Positions 30,291 through 40,175 of a stretch of 64,000 nt of DNA are shown here, in pieces; position 1 is the stretch's first letter; every line of letters starts with the position of its first letter. Source of the DNA: Flaviramulus multivorans (lineage in GTDB: Bacteria > Bacteroidota > Bacteroidia > Flavobacteriales > Flavobacteriaceae); contig NZ_JAKKDV010000004.1 of assembly GCF_021728415.1 (NCBI RefSeq), positions 186,001 through 250,000 on the forward strand. The letters run 5' to 3'. Under the pieces are notes generated by a model. That model saw nothing but the letters and a program-made list of their open reading frames with translations, did no database searches and was not told the origin of the DNA. The position numbers and the translations under genes are program-made.

Positions 30291-33200
30291 ATGAGAACAA
30301 AGCTTAGTGGAATGCTAACGCTATTATTGGCGTTTATGGTGCAATTAACTTTTGCACAACAAAAAACAATTACTGGTGAGGTGTTAGACTCTTCGGGGTT
30401 ACCGCTTCCTGGTGCTACGGTACTTGTTAAGGGTAGTACTACCGGAACATCAACTGATTTTGATGGGAAATATTCAATTAGCACGAATCAAGGATCCACC
30501 TTGGTATTTAGTTTTATTGGATATCTTACAAGAGAAGTTTTAGTAGGAGCTTCAAACACGATTAATGTTACCATGCAAGAAGATACAGCTACTCTTGACG
30601 AGGTAATAGTTGTTGCTTACGGTACGTCTACTAAAGAAGCCTTTACAGGTTCAGCAAGTGTTATTAATTCTGAACAACTATTAACAAGAAACGTAACTTC
30701 ACCAATTGCAGCCATTGAGGGTAGAGCTACTGGTGTACAGTTTACTTCTACAAATGGACAACCAGGGTCTTCACCGAACATCGTAATTCGTGGTGTTGGT
30801 ACACTTAACGGTGATACTGACCCTTTGTTTATAGTTGACGGTATTCAATACGAAGGTGCTCTAAACACCATAAACCAAGAAGATATTGCATCATTTACTA
30901 TTCTTAAGGATGCGGCTTCTACATCTCTTTACGGATCTAGAGCAGCAAATGGTGTAGTTATAATTACAACAAAAACTGGAACTAAAGGTGCTATCAAGGT
31001 AAATGCCTCTGCACAATCAGGGTTTGTTTATAGAGGTATTCCTAATTATGATATGCTAACTCCTGGTCAATATTATGAAACCATGTGGGAAGCATTAAGA
31101 AACACTTCTGCTGCAGGCGGAGATCCAGCTTATGCCTCAGCTAATATATATAGTCAGCTAGGATACAATCCTTTTAATGTACCTAACGATCAAATTGTTG
31201 GCGTTAATGGCAGATTGAATCCGAATGCTGATGTAGTGTATCAAACATTAGATTGGTTTGATTTTATGGAACAAACTGGTTTAAGACAAAATTACAACGT
31301 CAATATATCTGGAGGTGGCGATAATCACAGAGTATTCTTTTCTGCTTCATACCTAGACGAGGAAGGCTATGTTGTTACTTCCGATTTTAATCGTTTAACA
31401 ACACGTTTAAATGCGGATTTTGATGTAAGCGAAAGCATCAAATTTGGTGGTAGTGCTAATATTACGCTAACAGAAGCTAGAGGTCCTAGTTCTGCAGGTA
31501 CTGGAAGCATTGTTAACCCGTTTGGTTTTGCTCAAGCAATGGGACCAATTTATCCTGTTTATGTTAACGATCAACAAGGAAACCTTGTACGAGATGCTTT
31601 TGGAAATCCAATATTTGATAATGGTGAAGGTTTCCCTACATATAACATTGGTACTAGACCTCGTAATCAAGGACGTCATGCACTTCAAGAGCTTCTTCTT
31701 AATAAAGAAAGTGATTTAGACAACACCTACGGATTTAGATTTTACACAGATGTGAAAATTTTAGAAGGTCTTAATATAAGAGTAACTTATGGACGAGATA
31801 TCAATGAAGGCCTAGAAAAAGAGTATGAAAATGCTATTATTGGTGATGCTCAGCCTGATGGTAGATTTAGTGAAACTAGATTTAGAAGACAAGTTGAAAA
31901 CTTCAACCAAATCTTGACTTACAATAATAGTTTTGGTAATCACAACTTAGATCTTACATTAGGACATGAAAGTTTTGATAGAAATTATTCAGATTTCGAT
32001 GCTTTAGCTACCATAGAGACTGTACCTGGTTTAGAAGTATTTGATAACTTCTCAAATCCTATTCGTATTTCTGGTGTAATAACAGACAAACGTATAGAAA
32101 GTTATTTTTCTAGATTAAACTATAATTTCGATAGTAAATATTACTTAAGCGCCTCAGTAAGACGAGATGGTACTTCAGTATTTAGCGCAGATTCTAGATG
32201 GGGTACATTTTACTCTGTTGGTGCTTCTTGGAATGTACATAATGAGAGTTTTATGGAAAGTGTATCCTTTATTGATCGCTTAAAACTAAGAGGCTCTTGG
32301 GGTGAGGTTGGAAATGACGATTTAGGGGATTTCTATCTATACCAAGCAAGGTTTGGAATAAATTCAAACGCAACCGCTCCAGCATATGTTTTGTCTGATT
32401 TAGGAAATGAGCTGTTAGTTTGGGAAACTATTGAAAATTTTGATGTTGCTCTGGAATTTGGACTTTTTAACAATTTATTTGAAGGTTCAGTAGAGTATTA
32501 CAAAAGAAATTCAACTGATTTATTATATGATTTGCCAATTGCTCCTAGTGTTGGTATCAATGTTCAACCAAATAACATTGGCGACATGTATAATTCAGGA
32601 TGGGAGTTTAGTTTAACTACGCATGCGGTTAATAAAAGTGATTTTAAGTGGGATATTATATTACAAGCTTCAACACTTAAAAATGAGATTACTTTCATTC
32701 CTGAGCCATTTATTAATGGATCTAAACGTTGGGCAGAAGGTCGTTCTCGTTTTGATTTCTTCTTATATCAAACAGCAGGTGTTGACCCAGCCACTGGTGA
32801 CCAATTATACTTAGTCTTTGAAGATGATGCCAACGGTGAAAGTGTTCCTGTTTTAGATGGTAATGGTGTTCAAGAAACAACTAATGACTGGCAAGATACA
32901 CAACGTGCCTATACAGGAGACTCTTCTATACCAGACTTATTAGGTTCTGTAGCAAACAGTATTAGCTACAAGGGCTTTTCTTTAGACCTTTTGGTTACTT
33001 ACGGTATTGGAGGTAGTATTTTGGATAATGGGTATGCTGGTATGATGGTAAGCAGTAGCTATGGTCGTTCACAACACCCAGATATTCTAAATGCTTGGAG
33101 GCAACCAGGAGATATTACTAGCGTACCTAGATTAGAAATAGGTGATCAAACTTTGGTTCAAACACAATCTGATAGATTCTTAACAGACGCTTCATTTTGG

Positions 33201-33416
33201 TCATTAAGAAACGTTAGCCTTGGCTATTCATTTGATAAAAATGTTACCGATTTACTTGGGGTTGATAACTTAAGACTTTCGTTAACTGGGGAGAATTTAT
33301 ATTTAAAAAGTAAAAGAAAAGGGCTTGATCCACAATATAACTTAGCTGGAACACCATCCGGTAATGATTTTAACCCTGCCAAAATCTTTTCTTTTGGTGT
33401 TAATGTTGGATTTTAA
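30291..33416 (+). CDS. SusC/RagA-family TonB-linked outer membrane transporter (pair 2)
   Basis: This 1041-residue transporter has a signal peptide nearly identical to the other two (LSGMLTLLLAFMVQLTFAQ), a CarboxypepD_reg-like domain with LPLPGATVLVKG and SSDFDGKYS-type sequence, a TonB-box-like DEVIVVAYG, a plug with PLFIVDGIQYEG and SRAANGVVIITTKTG, and a barrel of about 22 strands ending in IFSFGVNVGF. Its first 90 residues are nearly the same as in pairs 1 and 3, while the barrel is quite different, so substrate specificity probably differs. Its SusD partner starts 13 bp downstream. Confidence 0.95.
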   Translation: MRTKLSGMLTLLLAFMVQLTFAQQKTITGEVLDSSGLPLPGATVLVKGSTTGTSTDFDGKYSISTNQGSTLVFSFIGYLTREVLVGASNTINVTMQEDTATLDEVIVVAYGTSTKEAFTGSASVINSEQLLTRNVTSPIAAIEGRATGVQFTSTNGQPGSSPNIVIRGVGTLNGDTDPLFIVDGIQYEGALNTINQEDIASFTILKDAASTSLYGSRAANGVVIITTKTGTKGAIKVNASAQSGFVYRGIPNYDMLTPGQYYETMWEALRNTSAAGGDPAYASANIYSQLGYNPFNVPNDQIVGVNGRLNPNADVVYQTLDWFDFMEQTGLRQNYNVNISGGGDNHRVFFSASYLDEEGYVVTSDFNRLTTRLNADFDVSESIKFGGSANITLTEARGPSSAGTGSIVNPFGFAQAMGPIYPVYVNDQQGNLVRDAFGNPIFDNGEGFPTYNIGTRPRNQGRHALQELLLNKESDLDNTYGFRFYTDVKILEGLNIRVTYGRDINEGLEKEYENAIIGDAQPDGRFSETRFRRQVENFNQILTYNNSFGNHNLDLTLGHESFDRNYSDFDALATIETVPGLEVFDNFSNPIRISGVITDKRIESYFSRLNYNFDSKYYLSASVRRDGTSVFSADSRWGTFYSVGASWNVHNESFMESVSFIDRLKLRGSWGEVGNDDLGDFYLYQARFGINSNATAPAYVLSDLGNELLVWETIENFDVALEFGLFNNLFEGSVEYYKRNSTDLLYDLPIAPSVGINVQPNNIGDMYNSGWEFSLTTHAVNKSDFKWDIILQASTLKNEITFIPEPFINGSKRWAEGRSRFDFFLYQTAGVDPATGDQLYLVFEDDANGESVPVLDGNGVQETTNDWQDTQRAYTGDSSIPDLLGSVANSISYKGFSLDLLVTYGIGGSILDNGYAGMMVSSSYGRSQHPDILNAWRQPGDITSVPRLEIGDQTLVQTQSDRFLTDASFWSLRNVSLGYSFDKNVTDLLGVDNLRLSLTGENLYLKSKRKGLDPQYNLAGTPSGNDFNPAKIFSFGVNVGF

Positions 33417-33429
33417 AAAAAGAAAAATT

Positions 33430-35070
33430 ATGTTAAATAAAATAAAAACTTTGTCATTAGCGATAGTCATTTTTGCTATGACATCTTGTCAAGAAGATTT
33501 TTTAGAAACGGTTCCCACAGACTCTGTTACGCCTGCTATAGCTTTAGCGGACGAAGCTAGCATGCAAAATGTGCTTAATGGAATTCACCGTGGGTTATAC
33601 TCACAATCTCAAACTGTTCTACCAGGTGGTAATACAGCCAGAGCTGGAGATCACTTTTGGGTACCACAGGGAGATAACTTAACCGGAGGTATAATCCATT
33701 CTGCCGATGCCAATAATTTAGGCTGGAGAGATAATATGCAATGGAACGATCATACTTTAGAAACCTCATTAACCAATGAAATCTTATGGTATCACCGCTA
33801 TAATATTATACTTCATGCTAACTTAATCATTCAGAAAATTAATGAAGGTAGTTTGACGGAAACTCCTACCTTACGAACCATTAAGGGGCAGGCTTACACT
33901 TATAGAGCCTTTGCATTACTTTCTTTGGTTCAACATTATAGTAAAGGTTATTTAATAGGTAATCCAGCTACTGATCCAGGTGTTCCCGTAATTTTAGAAC
34001 CTCAAACTACGGGACCGAGAGGCACAGTTCAACAAGTGTATGATCAAATAGGTTCAGATTTAGATGTGGCCATAGCTGCTTTTCAAAATGGAGCGCCAAG
34101 ACCAAGTGGAGGTCCTGAAACCAAATCTCAATTAAATATCAATGTAGCGCATGGTCTTAAAGCACGTTGGGCATTATCTAAAGGTGATTGGCAAACGGCG
34201 GCAACTTCAGCTGTAGCAGCACGACAAGGTTTCACAATTATGAATGAGGCCGACTGGAAATCTGGATTTAATACAAACGATTTACCAGAGGTAATTTGGG
34301 GTAGTAATGTGATTTCAACAGAAACCACTTTTTTCCGTTCTTACTTCTACTTAATGTGTAACACCTTTAATGGTAGCCAAAATAGATCAAACCCTAAAAT
34401 TGCAGACCGAAGAATTATCGACGCTATTCCTGATACGGATTACCGAAAAGATGTATTTTTAATTGATGCTCCTAACTCTAATGCATCGGCCGCAAATGGT
34501 GAAGGTGGTTGGGCCAATAACACGAACCCGCTTTATACAACCCAAGCTGAGTTTAATGCTGCAAGAGATGCTATTAAAAGTCAATATGGTATGGCATCAG
34601 GTCATAATACACATCCATACATGCATGTTAAAATGTTACAGAAAAATCCTGGAACGATAGATCCAGATGATATTATTTACATGCGTACTTCAGAAATGTA
34701 CTTGATTGAGGCTGAGGCCAAAGCTATGGCCAATGATCTTCCTGGTGCACGAGCTGCTTTACAAACGCTTGGTGGAGCTCGTGATACTGCATTCAGTGCT
34801 GCTGCCTTTAGTACACAACAAGCCTTAATGAATCAAATTAAGTTTCAAAGACGTGTGGAGCTTTGGGGTGAAGGCTTTGGCTATACAGATAAAATACGTT
34901 GGGATGAAGGAATTGATCATTCAGCTAATGGCGGTTCTGGTGCTTCTGCAGTACTTTATCAAGACGCCTTTATTGTTGAAAGGCCTTCTATTAACGACGA
35001 TTGGATTTTTAAGATTCCTCAAGCTGAAATTAATGCAAATCCGAATATTACTCCAGCAGATCAAAACTAG
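33430..35070 (+). CDS. SusD/RagB-family lipoprotein (pair 2)
   Basis: I start this protein at MLNKIKTLSLAIVIF (ATG 33430) because this gives a clean lipoprotein signal with lipobox AMTSC (Cys 20) followed by QED, a likely surface-export signal. A longer frame begins inside the upstream susC and has no signal peptide. The 546 residues match SusD/RagB: an N-terminal SusD-like domain with TLRTIKGQAYTYRAFALLSLVQHYS, TPR-type helices, and a C-terminal part with IIYMRTSEMYLIEAEAKAM and FQRRVELWGEGFGYTD. It acts as the substrate-binding lid of the adjacent SusC. A strong terminator follows. Confidence 0.94.
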   Translation: MLNKIKTLSLAIVIFAMTSCQEDFLETVPTDSVTPAIALADEASMQNVLNGIHRGLYSQSQTVLPGGNTARAGDHFWVPQGDNLTGGIIHSADANNLGWRDNMQWNDHTLETSLTNEILWYHRYNIILHANLIIQKINEGSLTETPTLRTIKGQAYTYRAFALLSLVQHYSKGYLIGNPATDPGVPVILEPQTTGPRGTVQQVYDQIGSDLDVAIAAFQNGAPRPSGGPETKSQLNINVAHGLKARWALSKGDWQTAATSAVAARQGFTIMNEADWKSGFNTNDLPEVIWGSNVISTETTFFRSYFYLMCNTFNGSQNRSNPKIADRRIIDAIPDTDYRKDVFLIDAPNSNASAANGEGGWANNTNPLYTTQAEFNAARDAIKSQYGMASGHNTHPYMHVKMLQKNPGTIDPDDIIYMRTSEMYLIEAEAKAMANDLPGARAALQTLGGARDTAFSAAAFSTQQALMNQIKFQRRVELWGEGFGYTDKIRWDEGIDHSANGGSGASAVLYQDAFIVERPSINDDWIFKIPQAEINANPNITPADQN

Positions 35071-35106
35071 TATAGAATATTATACTTAGAAAAATACATA
35101 TTTAGT

Positions 35107-35139
35107 AAAAAAGAGGTTGTTTTTTCAACCTCTTTTTTT
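35107..35139 (+). terminator. Terminator after SusCD pair 2
   Basis: A perfect 13-bp stem AAAAAAGAGGTTG / CAACCTCTTTTTT with a 6-T loop and a T-tail lies 36 bases beyond the susD stop codon. Confidence 0.9.
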
Positions 35140-35189
35140 ATGCTCATAAGTCCTATTTACTTACAATCACTTACTCTGAAATACCATTT

Positions 35190-35312
35190 CTATCATTTTT
35201 GATTGATGATTTCTTAGTTTTTTTGGTGTTTTTTCAAATTTTAACCATAATTTATTGTTTTATTAACTTTATTTTATGATTTTTGGCATTGACTAATTCA
35301 AATAATTATAAA
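35190..35312 (+). repeat. SusC upstream repeat, copy B
   Basis: This is the partner of 30168-30290, with only scattered differences. It ends at the start codon of the third susC and contains that gene's promoter. Confidence 0.85.
35255..35285 (+). promoter_or_regulatory. Promoter of the third susC
   Basis: TTG (35255-35257), a 20-base spacer and GATTTTTG (35278-35285) form the same promoter type as before the other two susC genes. The TTG triplet at 35283, which could pass for a start codon, is part of this -7 box. Confidence 0.65.
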
Positions 35313-38300
35313 ATGAAAACAAAGTTTAGTGGAATACTAACGCTATTACTAGCGTTTGCTGTGCAATTTACATTTGCACAAGACAAGACAATTTCTGGTA
35401 CAATTATAGATGGCAGTGGTTTGCCTCTTCCAGGAGCAACTGTCTTAGTTAAAGGTACTACTTCAGGTACATCTTCAGATTTCGATGGTAAATATTCAAT
35501 TCAAGCTACTCAAGGGTCTACCTTAGTGTTCAGTTTCGTTGGATATACTACTCAAGAAGTTACTGTAGGTGCCTCTAATACAATTAACATAACACTTCAA
35601 GAGGATGCTCAAGCCTTAGAAGAAGTTATAATTGTTGGATACGGTACTGCAACAAAACAATCGTTTGCAGGTACGGCATCAACAATTTCTACGGAAAATC
35701 TTGAAGCAAAATCATTTACAAACGTTTCTCAAGCATTAGCTGGTGAGGTTGCAGGTGTTACTGTAATTAATACTTCAGGTCAGCCTGGTACGGTTGCAAC
35801 TGTACGTGTAAGAGGTTATGGTTCTCCTCTTGGAAACCGTTCTCCATTATATGTTGTTGATGGAATTCCTTTAGCTGGAAACTTTGAGCTAAACTCTATA
35901 AACCCAGCAGATATTAAAAGTACAACGGTACTTAAAGATGCTACCGCTACAGCTATTTATGGATCTAGAGGTGCAAATGGTGTAGTATTAATTACTACTA
36001 AAAGTGGTAAGACTGGTGAAAAAGGATATATTGAAATTGATGTAAAAACTGGTATAAATACCCAAATAATTCCTAGATATGATGTTATTACTTCTCCTGA
36101 AGAGTACATCGGTTATGTATGGGAAGGTTTATATAATAGAGGTGTTGTAACAGGACAAGCAGATCCAGTAGCCTTTGCAAATGGTAGATTATTAACTGAT
36201 AACGGTATTGGAGCTGGTTATAATATGTGGGACGCTGCTACAGCGGCGGATTTAATTGATCCTGCAACAGGACAAGTAAGAAGTGGTGTTAATAGACTAT
36301 TTACTCCTGAAAGCTATGCTGATGCTGCTTTTGGAACAGGTTTTAGAACAGAAACTAACTTGCGTGTTGGTGGTGGTTCTGAAAAATCTACGTATGCACT
36401 TTCTGTTGGATACCTTAACGATAAAGGATATGCTATCAATTCTGACTTTACAAGATACTCTACAAGATTCAATTTAAGTTCTGATGTTAAAGATTGGTTA
36501 AAAGTAACAGGAAATATAGGTTACTCAAACGCTCAAACTACAAACAATGGTCAAATCGTAGGATCGGAAAACGTTTTCGAATTTGCCGATAAAATGGCGC
36601 CTATTTATCCAGTATATGCAAGATTTCCAAATACAGGTCAATTAATTCCTGACCCTATTTATGGTGGAGCTCAATTTGATTATGGTTCTCCTACTGGAGC
36701 ATCAAACGGATTTACAAGAAACCGTCCAAATGCTAACTTATTGAACCCAATTGGGTCGGCATTATTAGACTTTGATGGTAGAGATACACAGGCTATCAAT
36801 GGTAATTTATCTGCAGTAATTTCAATAACAGATGACTTAAGTGCTGAAATAACTTATGGTGGTCAATACTCATTTCAAAGAAGAAATAATGCTACGAACC
36901 ATGCGTACGGTACAGGAGCTAACACTAATGGTTCTATAACTGTTACTGATCAAGTAAGATACTCTTTAACGTTTTTACAATTATTACGTTATAAAAAATC
37001 ATTTGGTGCTCACTCATTTGAGTTGCTTGCAGCACACGAAACGTTCGAACAAAGATTTTCTCAATCTAGACAGTTCATGCAAAACGTTATTTTGCCTGGA
37101 GTTTACAACTTAAGTAATTACTTAGAAAGCCAAGGTCCACCAGATGGTTATAATGATGGTTCTGGATTAGAGTCTTTCTTCAGTCAACTTAGTTATAACT
37201 TTGATAACAAATACTACTTAACAGGGTCAGTGAGAACAGATGGTTCGTCTCGTTTTGTTGAAGAACAATGGGGTGTATTTGGATCTGTTGGAGCTGCTTG
37301 GGTAGTGAGCAACGAAGATTTTATGTCAAATAGTTTTATGTCTTATTTAAAACTAAAAGGATCTTATGGTGTTACTGGTGACCAGCAAGGTGTTGCTACT
37401 TCATTTGGTTTTGATACATTCAACGCAAACTTCGTAGGAGGTGCGTTAGCGCTTGATTTAAGAGTAAATGGTGATCCTTCATTAACATGGGAAACTACAA
37501 GACAACTTCAAGGTGGTATAGAAATGAGTTTTGGAGATTATTTAGACGTAAATATTGATTACTATAGAAAAAATACAGATAATTTATTCTTTGATCAACG
37601 TAGAGGTCCTTCTTCAGGAATTTCTAGTATTAGAGTAAATGACGGTGAAGTATTAAATGCAGGTTTAGAGTTTGATGTAACCGGACATATTGTTAACACC
37701 GAAGATTATAAACTGGATTTATCTATTAACGGTGAGATGCTTCAAAATGAAATGACTCAAATGCCGCTTGACCCTTCTACAGGTTTACCAAGAGTAATTG
37801 ATTCAGGTACAAGTGCAGATGGTGCTTATGCTTATGTTCAAGGTCGTTCTATATTTGATTTTTGGATGAGAGAATGGGCTGGTGTTGATCCATCTGATGG
37901 AAGACCAATGTGGTATCAGTACTATGATGATGCTAACAATAACAATGTATTAGATGCAGGTGAAGGTGCATTTGTTGTAGATGATGGTAATGGAGGTGAT
38001 GCAAATACTTCAGGATCGCTTTACGAATATGTTCAAAAAACATCTGGTGCTAACATTAAGAAAACAGTAACTAAAACATATGCAAACGGAACTCAGGTTT
38101 TTATTAATAAATCATTCATTCCAGATGTAAGAGGTGCTTTTAGATTGTCTGCAAAAATCAAAAATTTCGATTTTTCAACGCAATTCACATATAGTTTAGG
38201 TGGTTACGCATATGATAACCAATATGGAGAATTAATGAGTGACCGTTTTGGTGCTGCTGGAAACAACTTCCATAAGGATATTGCTAGAAGATGGCAACAA

Positions 38301-38612
38301 CCTGGAGATGTTACTGACATTCCAATTTTAGCCGATAATGCTGTTGTAAATGCAACATCAGGCTCAACACGTTTTATTACTAGTACAGATTACCTTGCTT
38401 TAAACAACGCAAGAATTGGATATACTCTGCCAAGTAAATTTGCTGAAAGAGCTGGTTTAAGTTCTGTAAACCTTTGGGTTTCTGGAGACAACCTTTTCAT
38501 CAATACGGCTAGAGATGGATTTAATCCTTCGGTTACTGAAGTTGGTAGTTCAGCGCGTAGGATTTATGCGCCAGCTACGACTATTACTTTAGGAGCAAGA
38601 GTTAAATTTTAA
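35313..38612 (+). CDS. SusC/RagA-family TonB-linked outer membrane transporter (pair 3)
   Basis: I start this gene at ATG 35313 (MKTKFSGILTL), matching the other two susC genes. The 1099-residue product has a signal peptide, a CarboxypepD_reg-like domain with GSGLPLPGATVLVKGTTSG, the classical SusC TonB-box-like EEVIIVGYG, a plug with SPLYVVDGIPLAG and SRGANGVVLITTKSG, and a barrel ending in TITLGARVKF. It is read from the promoter at 35255-35285 and precedes its SusD partner by 10 bp. The substrate is unknown. Confidence 0.95.
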   Translation: MKTKFSGILTLLLAFAVQFTFAQDKTISGTIIDGSGLPLPGATVLVKGTTSGTSSDFDGKYSIQATQGSTLVFSFVGYTTQEVTVGASNTINITLQEDAQALEEVIIVGYGTATKQSFAGTASTISTENLEAKSFTNVSQALAGEVAGVTVINTSGQPGTVATVRVRGYGSPLGNRSPLYVVDGIPLAGNFELNSINPADIKSTTVLKDATATAIYGSRGANGVVLITTKSGKTGEKGYIEIDVKTGINTQIIPRYDVITSPEEYIGYVWEGLYNRGVVTGQADPVAFANGRLLTDNGIGAGYNMWDAATAADLIDPATGQVRSGVNRLFTPESYADAAFGTGFRTETNLRVGGGSEKSTYALSVGYLNDKGYAINSDFTRYSTRFNLSSDVKDWLKVTGNIGYSNAQTTNNGQIVGSENVFEFADKMAPIYPVYARFPNTGQLIPDPIYGGAQFDYGSPTGASNGFTRNRPNANLLNPIGSALLDFDGRDTQAINGNLSAVISITDDLSAEITYGGQYSFQRRNNATNHAYGTGANTNGSITVTDQVRYSLTFLQLLRYKKSFGAHSFELLAAHETFEQRFSQSRQFMQNVILPGVYNLSNYLESQGPPDGYNDGSGLESFFSQLSYNFDNKYYLTGSVRTDGSSRFVEEQWGVFGSVGAAWVVSNEDFMSNSFMSYLKLKGSYGVTGDQQGVATSFGFDTFNANFVGGALALDLRVNGDPSLTWETTRQLQGGIEMSFGDYLDVNIDYYRKNTDNLFFDQRRGPSSGISSIRVNDGEVLNAGLEFDVTGHIVNTEDYKLDLSINGEMLQNEMTQMPLDPSTGLPRVIDSGTSADGAYAYVQGRSIFDFWMREWAGVDPSDGRPMWYQYYDDANNNNVLDAGEGAFVVDDGNGGDANTSGSLYEYVQKTSGANIKKTVTKTYANGTQVFINKSFIPDVRGAFRLSAKIKNFDFSTQFTYSLGGYAYDNQYGELMSDRFGAAGNNFHKDIARRWQQPGDVTDIPILADNAVVNATSGSTRFITSTDYLALNNARIGYTLPSKFAERAGLSSVNLWVSGDNLFINTARDGFNPSVTEVGSSARRIYAPATTITLGARVKF

Positions 38613-38622
38613 TTAAAAAAAA

Positions 38623-40134
38623 ATGATTATGAAAAATTTATTAAAAATTATGTTTGCATCTGCTTTGATACTAAGTGTCAGCAGTTGTTCCGATAGTCTG
38701 CTAGATAATAGCGGGGTGTCTGGAAAAAGTCAACCAACCCAATTTATTACATCTGATCAACTTTCAGAAGCATCTAATACCAATTTAGGTATTCCTGCTG
38801 CTTTCGTTGGTGGTATTTATGCTCAAATGATTCAATTTGGTAGTGGTGGTACAACAGGTCATGATGACTTTGGTCACAAAGGATATGATATCTTTGGAGA
38901 TATGTTATCTGGTGATATGGCCTTAAGTGTTAGTACTTATGGATGGTATCGTGCAGATATTACAGAATTTCAAGCACCTCTAGATTTTACCAGAGGAAGA
39001 AATAGAATGCCATGGAGATTTTACTATAGAATTGTTAGATCTTCTAACACCGTAATTCAAAATTTAGGTGGTAATGACGCAGTTCCAGAAGTTGATGCTA
39101 ACAAGTACGCTATGGGGCAAGCTAAAACCATGAGAGCTTGGGCTTACTTTTACCTAACGCAGTATTTTCAAAAAGAATATAATGCGTCCGAGGCTATTTT
39201 GCCATTATATATGGAACCTATAAGTACGAACGTACCTAAATCAACTGCTGCTGAGGTTTATGATTTGATGGAGAGTGATCTTACAGATGCCATTTCTTTA
39301 TTAGATGGTTTTAGCAGAAGTGCAAAGAATGAAATAAATCAAGATATCGCCAAAGGTATGTTAGCCTATGTTTTAGGTGCTAAAGGAGGTAGAGATGCTG
39401 ATGTTGCTAGTTTAACTCAAGATGTCATTAATTCTGGTAATTATACAATGTTAAGTTCATCTGAAGTAACAAATTGCTTTTGCGATGTAAACGACCCAAG
39501 TTGGATGTGGGGTATCGATATTGTTGAAAACAACGGACTAGGCTTAGTTTCTTGGTGGGGTCAAGTAGATTCATATTCATATAGTTATGCATGGGCTGGA
39601 GATTACAAAGCTATAGATGCATCATTATATGCCTCTATTCCAGCAACCGATGCTAGAAAAGCTCAATTTTATGGTGTTTCAACCAGTGGTAGATATTTAC
39701 AACCATTATTTAAATTCTATGCTTCTGGACAAATTGGTGGTACTTCAACAACAGTTACTGCGGATTACGTTTATATGCGCGTAGAAGAAATGTATTTATT
39801 AAATGCTGAAGCTAATGCTAGAGCTGGAAACGAACCAGCAGCTAGAACTAGTTTAAAAGCTTTATTGGCTAACAGAGTTCCAGATAATTCATATGTTGAT
39901 TTATTAAGTGGTGCTGCTTTACAAAATGAAATTTATCTGCAAACTCGAATTGAATTATGGGGTGAAGGAAAAAGTTTCTTAGCTATGAAGCGTAATAAAG
40001 CTACGACTGTAAGAGGTTCAAACCACTTGTCATTTGTAGGAGAGCCAATTCCTTATAATGATGAAAGAATGCAGTTTGAAATTCCTCAAGATGAAATTCA
40101 AAATAACCCTTTCATTAGTGACCAAAACAACTAA
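38623..40134 (+). CDS. SusD/RagB-family lipoprotein (pair 3)
   Basis: The 503-residue protein has a lipobox SVSSC (Cys 22 from the first ATG) followed by SDSLLD. A second ATG at 38629, two codons on, is an equally good start. Family features are FYYRIVRSSNTVIQNLGG, AKTMRAWAYFYLTQYFQKEY, YVYMRVEEMYLLNAEANARAG and TRIELWGEGKSFLAMKRNK. It is the likely surface lid of the third SusC. The next gene follows after 41 bp with no terminator between, so the lipoprotein at 40176 probably belongs to the same transcript. Confidence 0.94.
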   Translation: MIMKNLLKIMFASALILSVSSCSDSLLDNSGVSGKSQPTQFITSDQLSEASNTNLGIPAAFVGGIYAQMIQFGSGGTTGHDDFGHKGYDIFGDMLSGDMALSVSTYGWYRADITEFQAPLDFTRGRNRMPWRFYYRIVRSSNTVIQNLGGNDAVPEVDANKYAMGQAKTMRAWAYFYLTQYFQKEYNASEAILPLYMEPISTNVPKSTAAEVYDLMESDLTDAISLLDGFSRSAKNEINQDIAKGMLAYVLGAKGGRDADVASLTQDVINSGNYTMLSSSEVTNCFCDVNDPSWMWGIDIVENNGLGLVSWWGQVDSYSYSYAWAGDYKAIDASLYASIPATDARKAQFYGVSTSGRYLQPLFKFYASGQIGGTSTTVTADYVYMRVEEMYLLNAEANARAGNEPAARTSLKALLANRVPDNSYVDLLSGAALQNEIYLQTRIELWGEGKSFLAMKRNKATTVRGSNHLSFVGEPIPYNDERMQFEIPQDEIQNNPFISDQNN

Positions 40135-40175
40135 TCTTTGAATTGGTTTTATTAACTAATTAAAATTAAATATTT

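Noticed and set aside
33364-33429. Longer N-terminus for the second SusD
   Set aside because: It lies inside the upstream susC, and it would destroy the lipoprotein signal.
35283-35312. TTG start codon giving 10 extra residues on the third SusC
   Set aside because: The triplet is part of the -7 promoter box, and the ATG at 35313 aligns with the starts of the other two SusC proteins.
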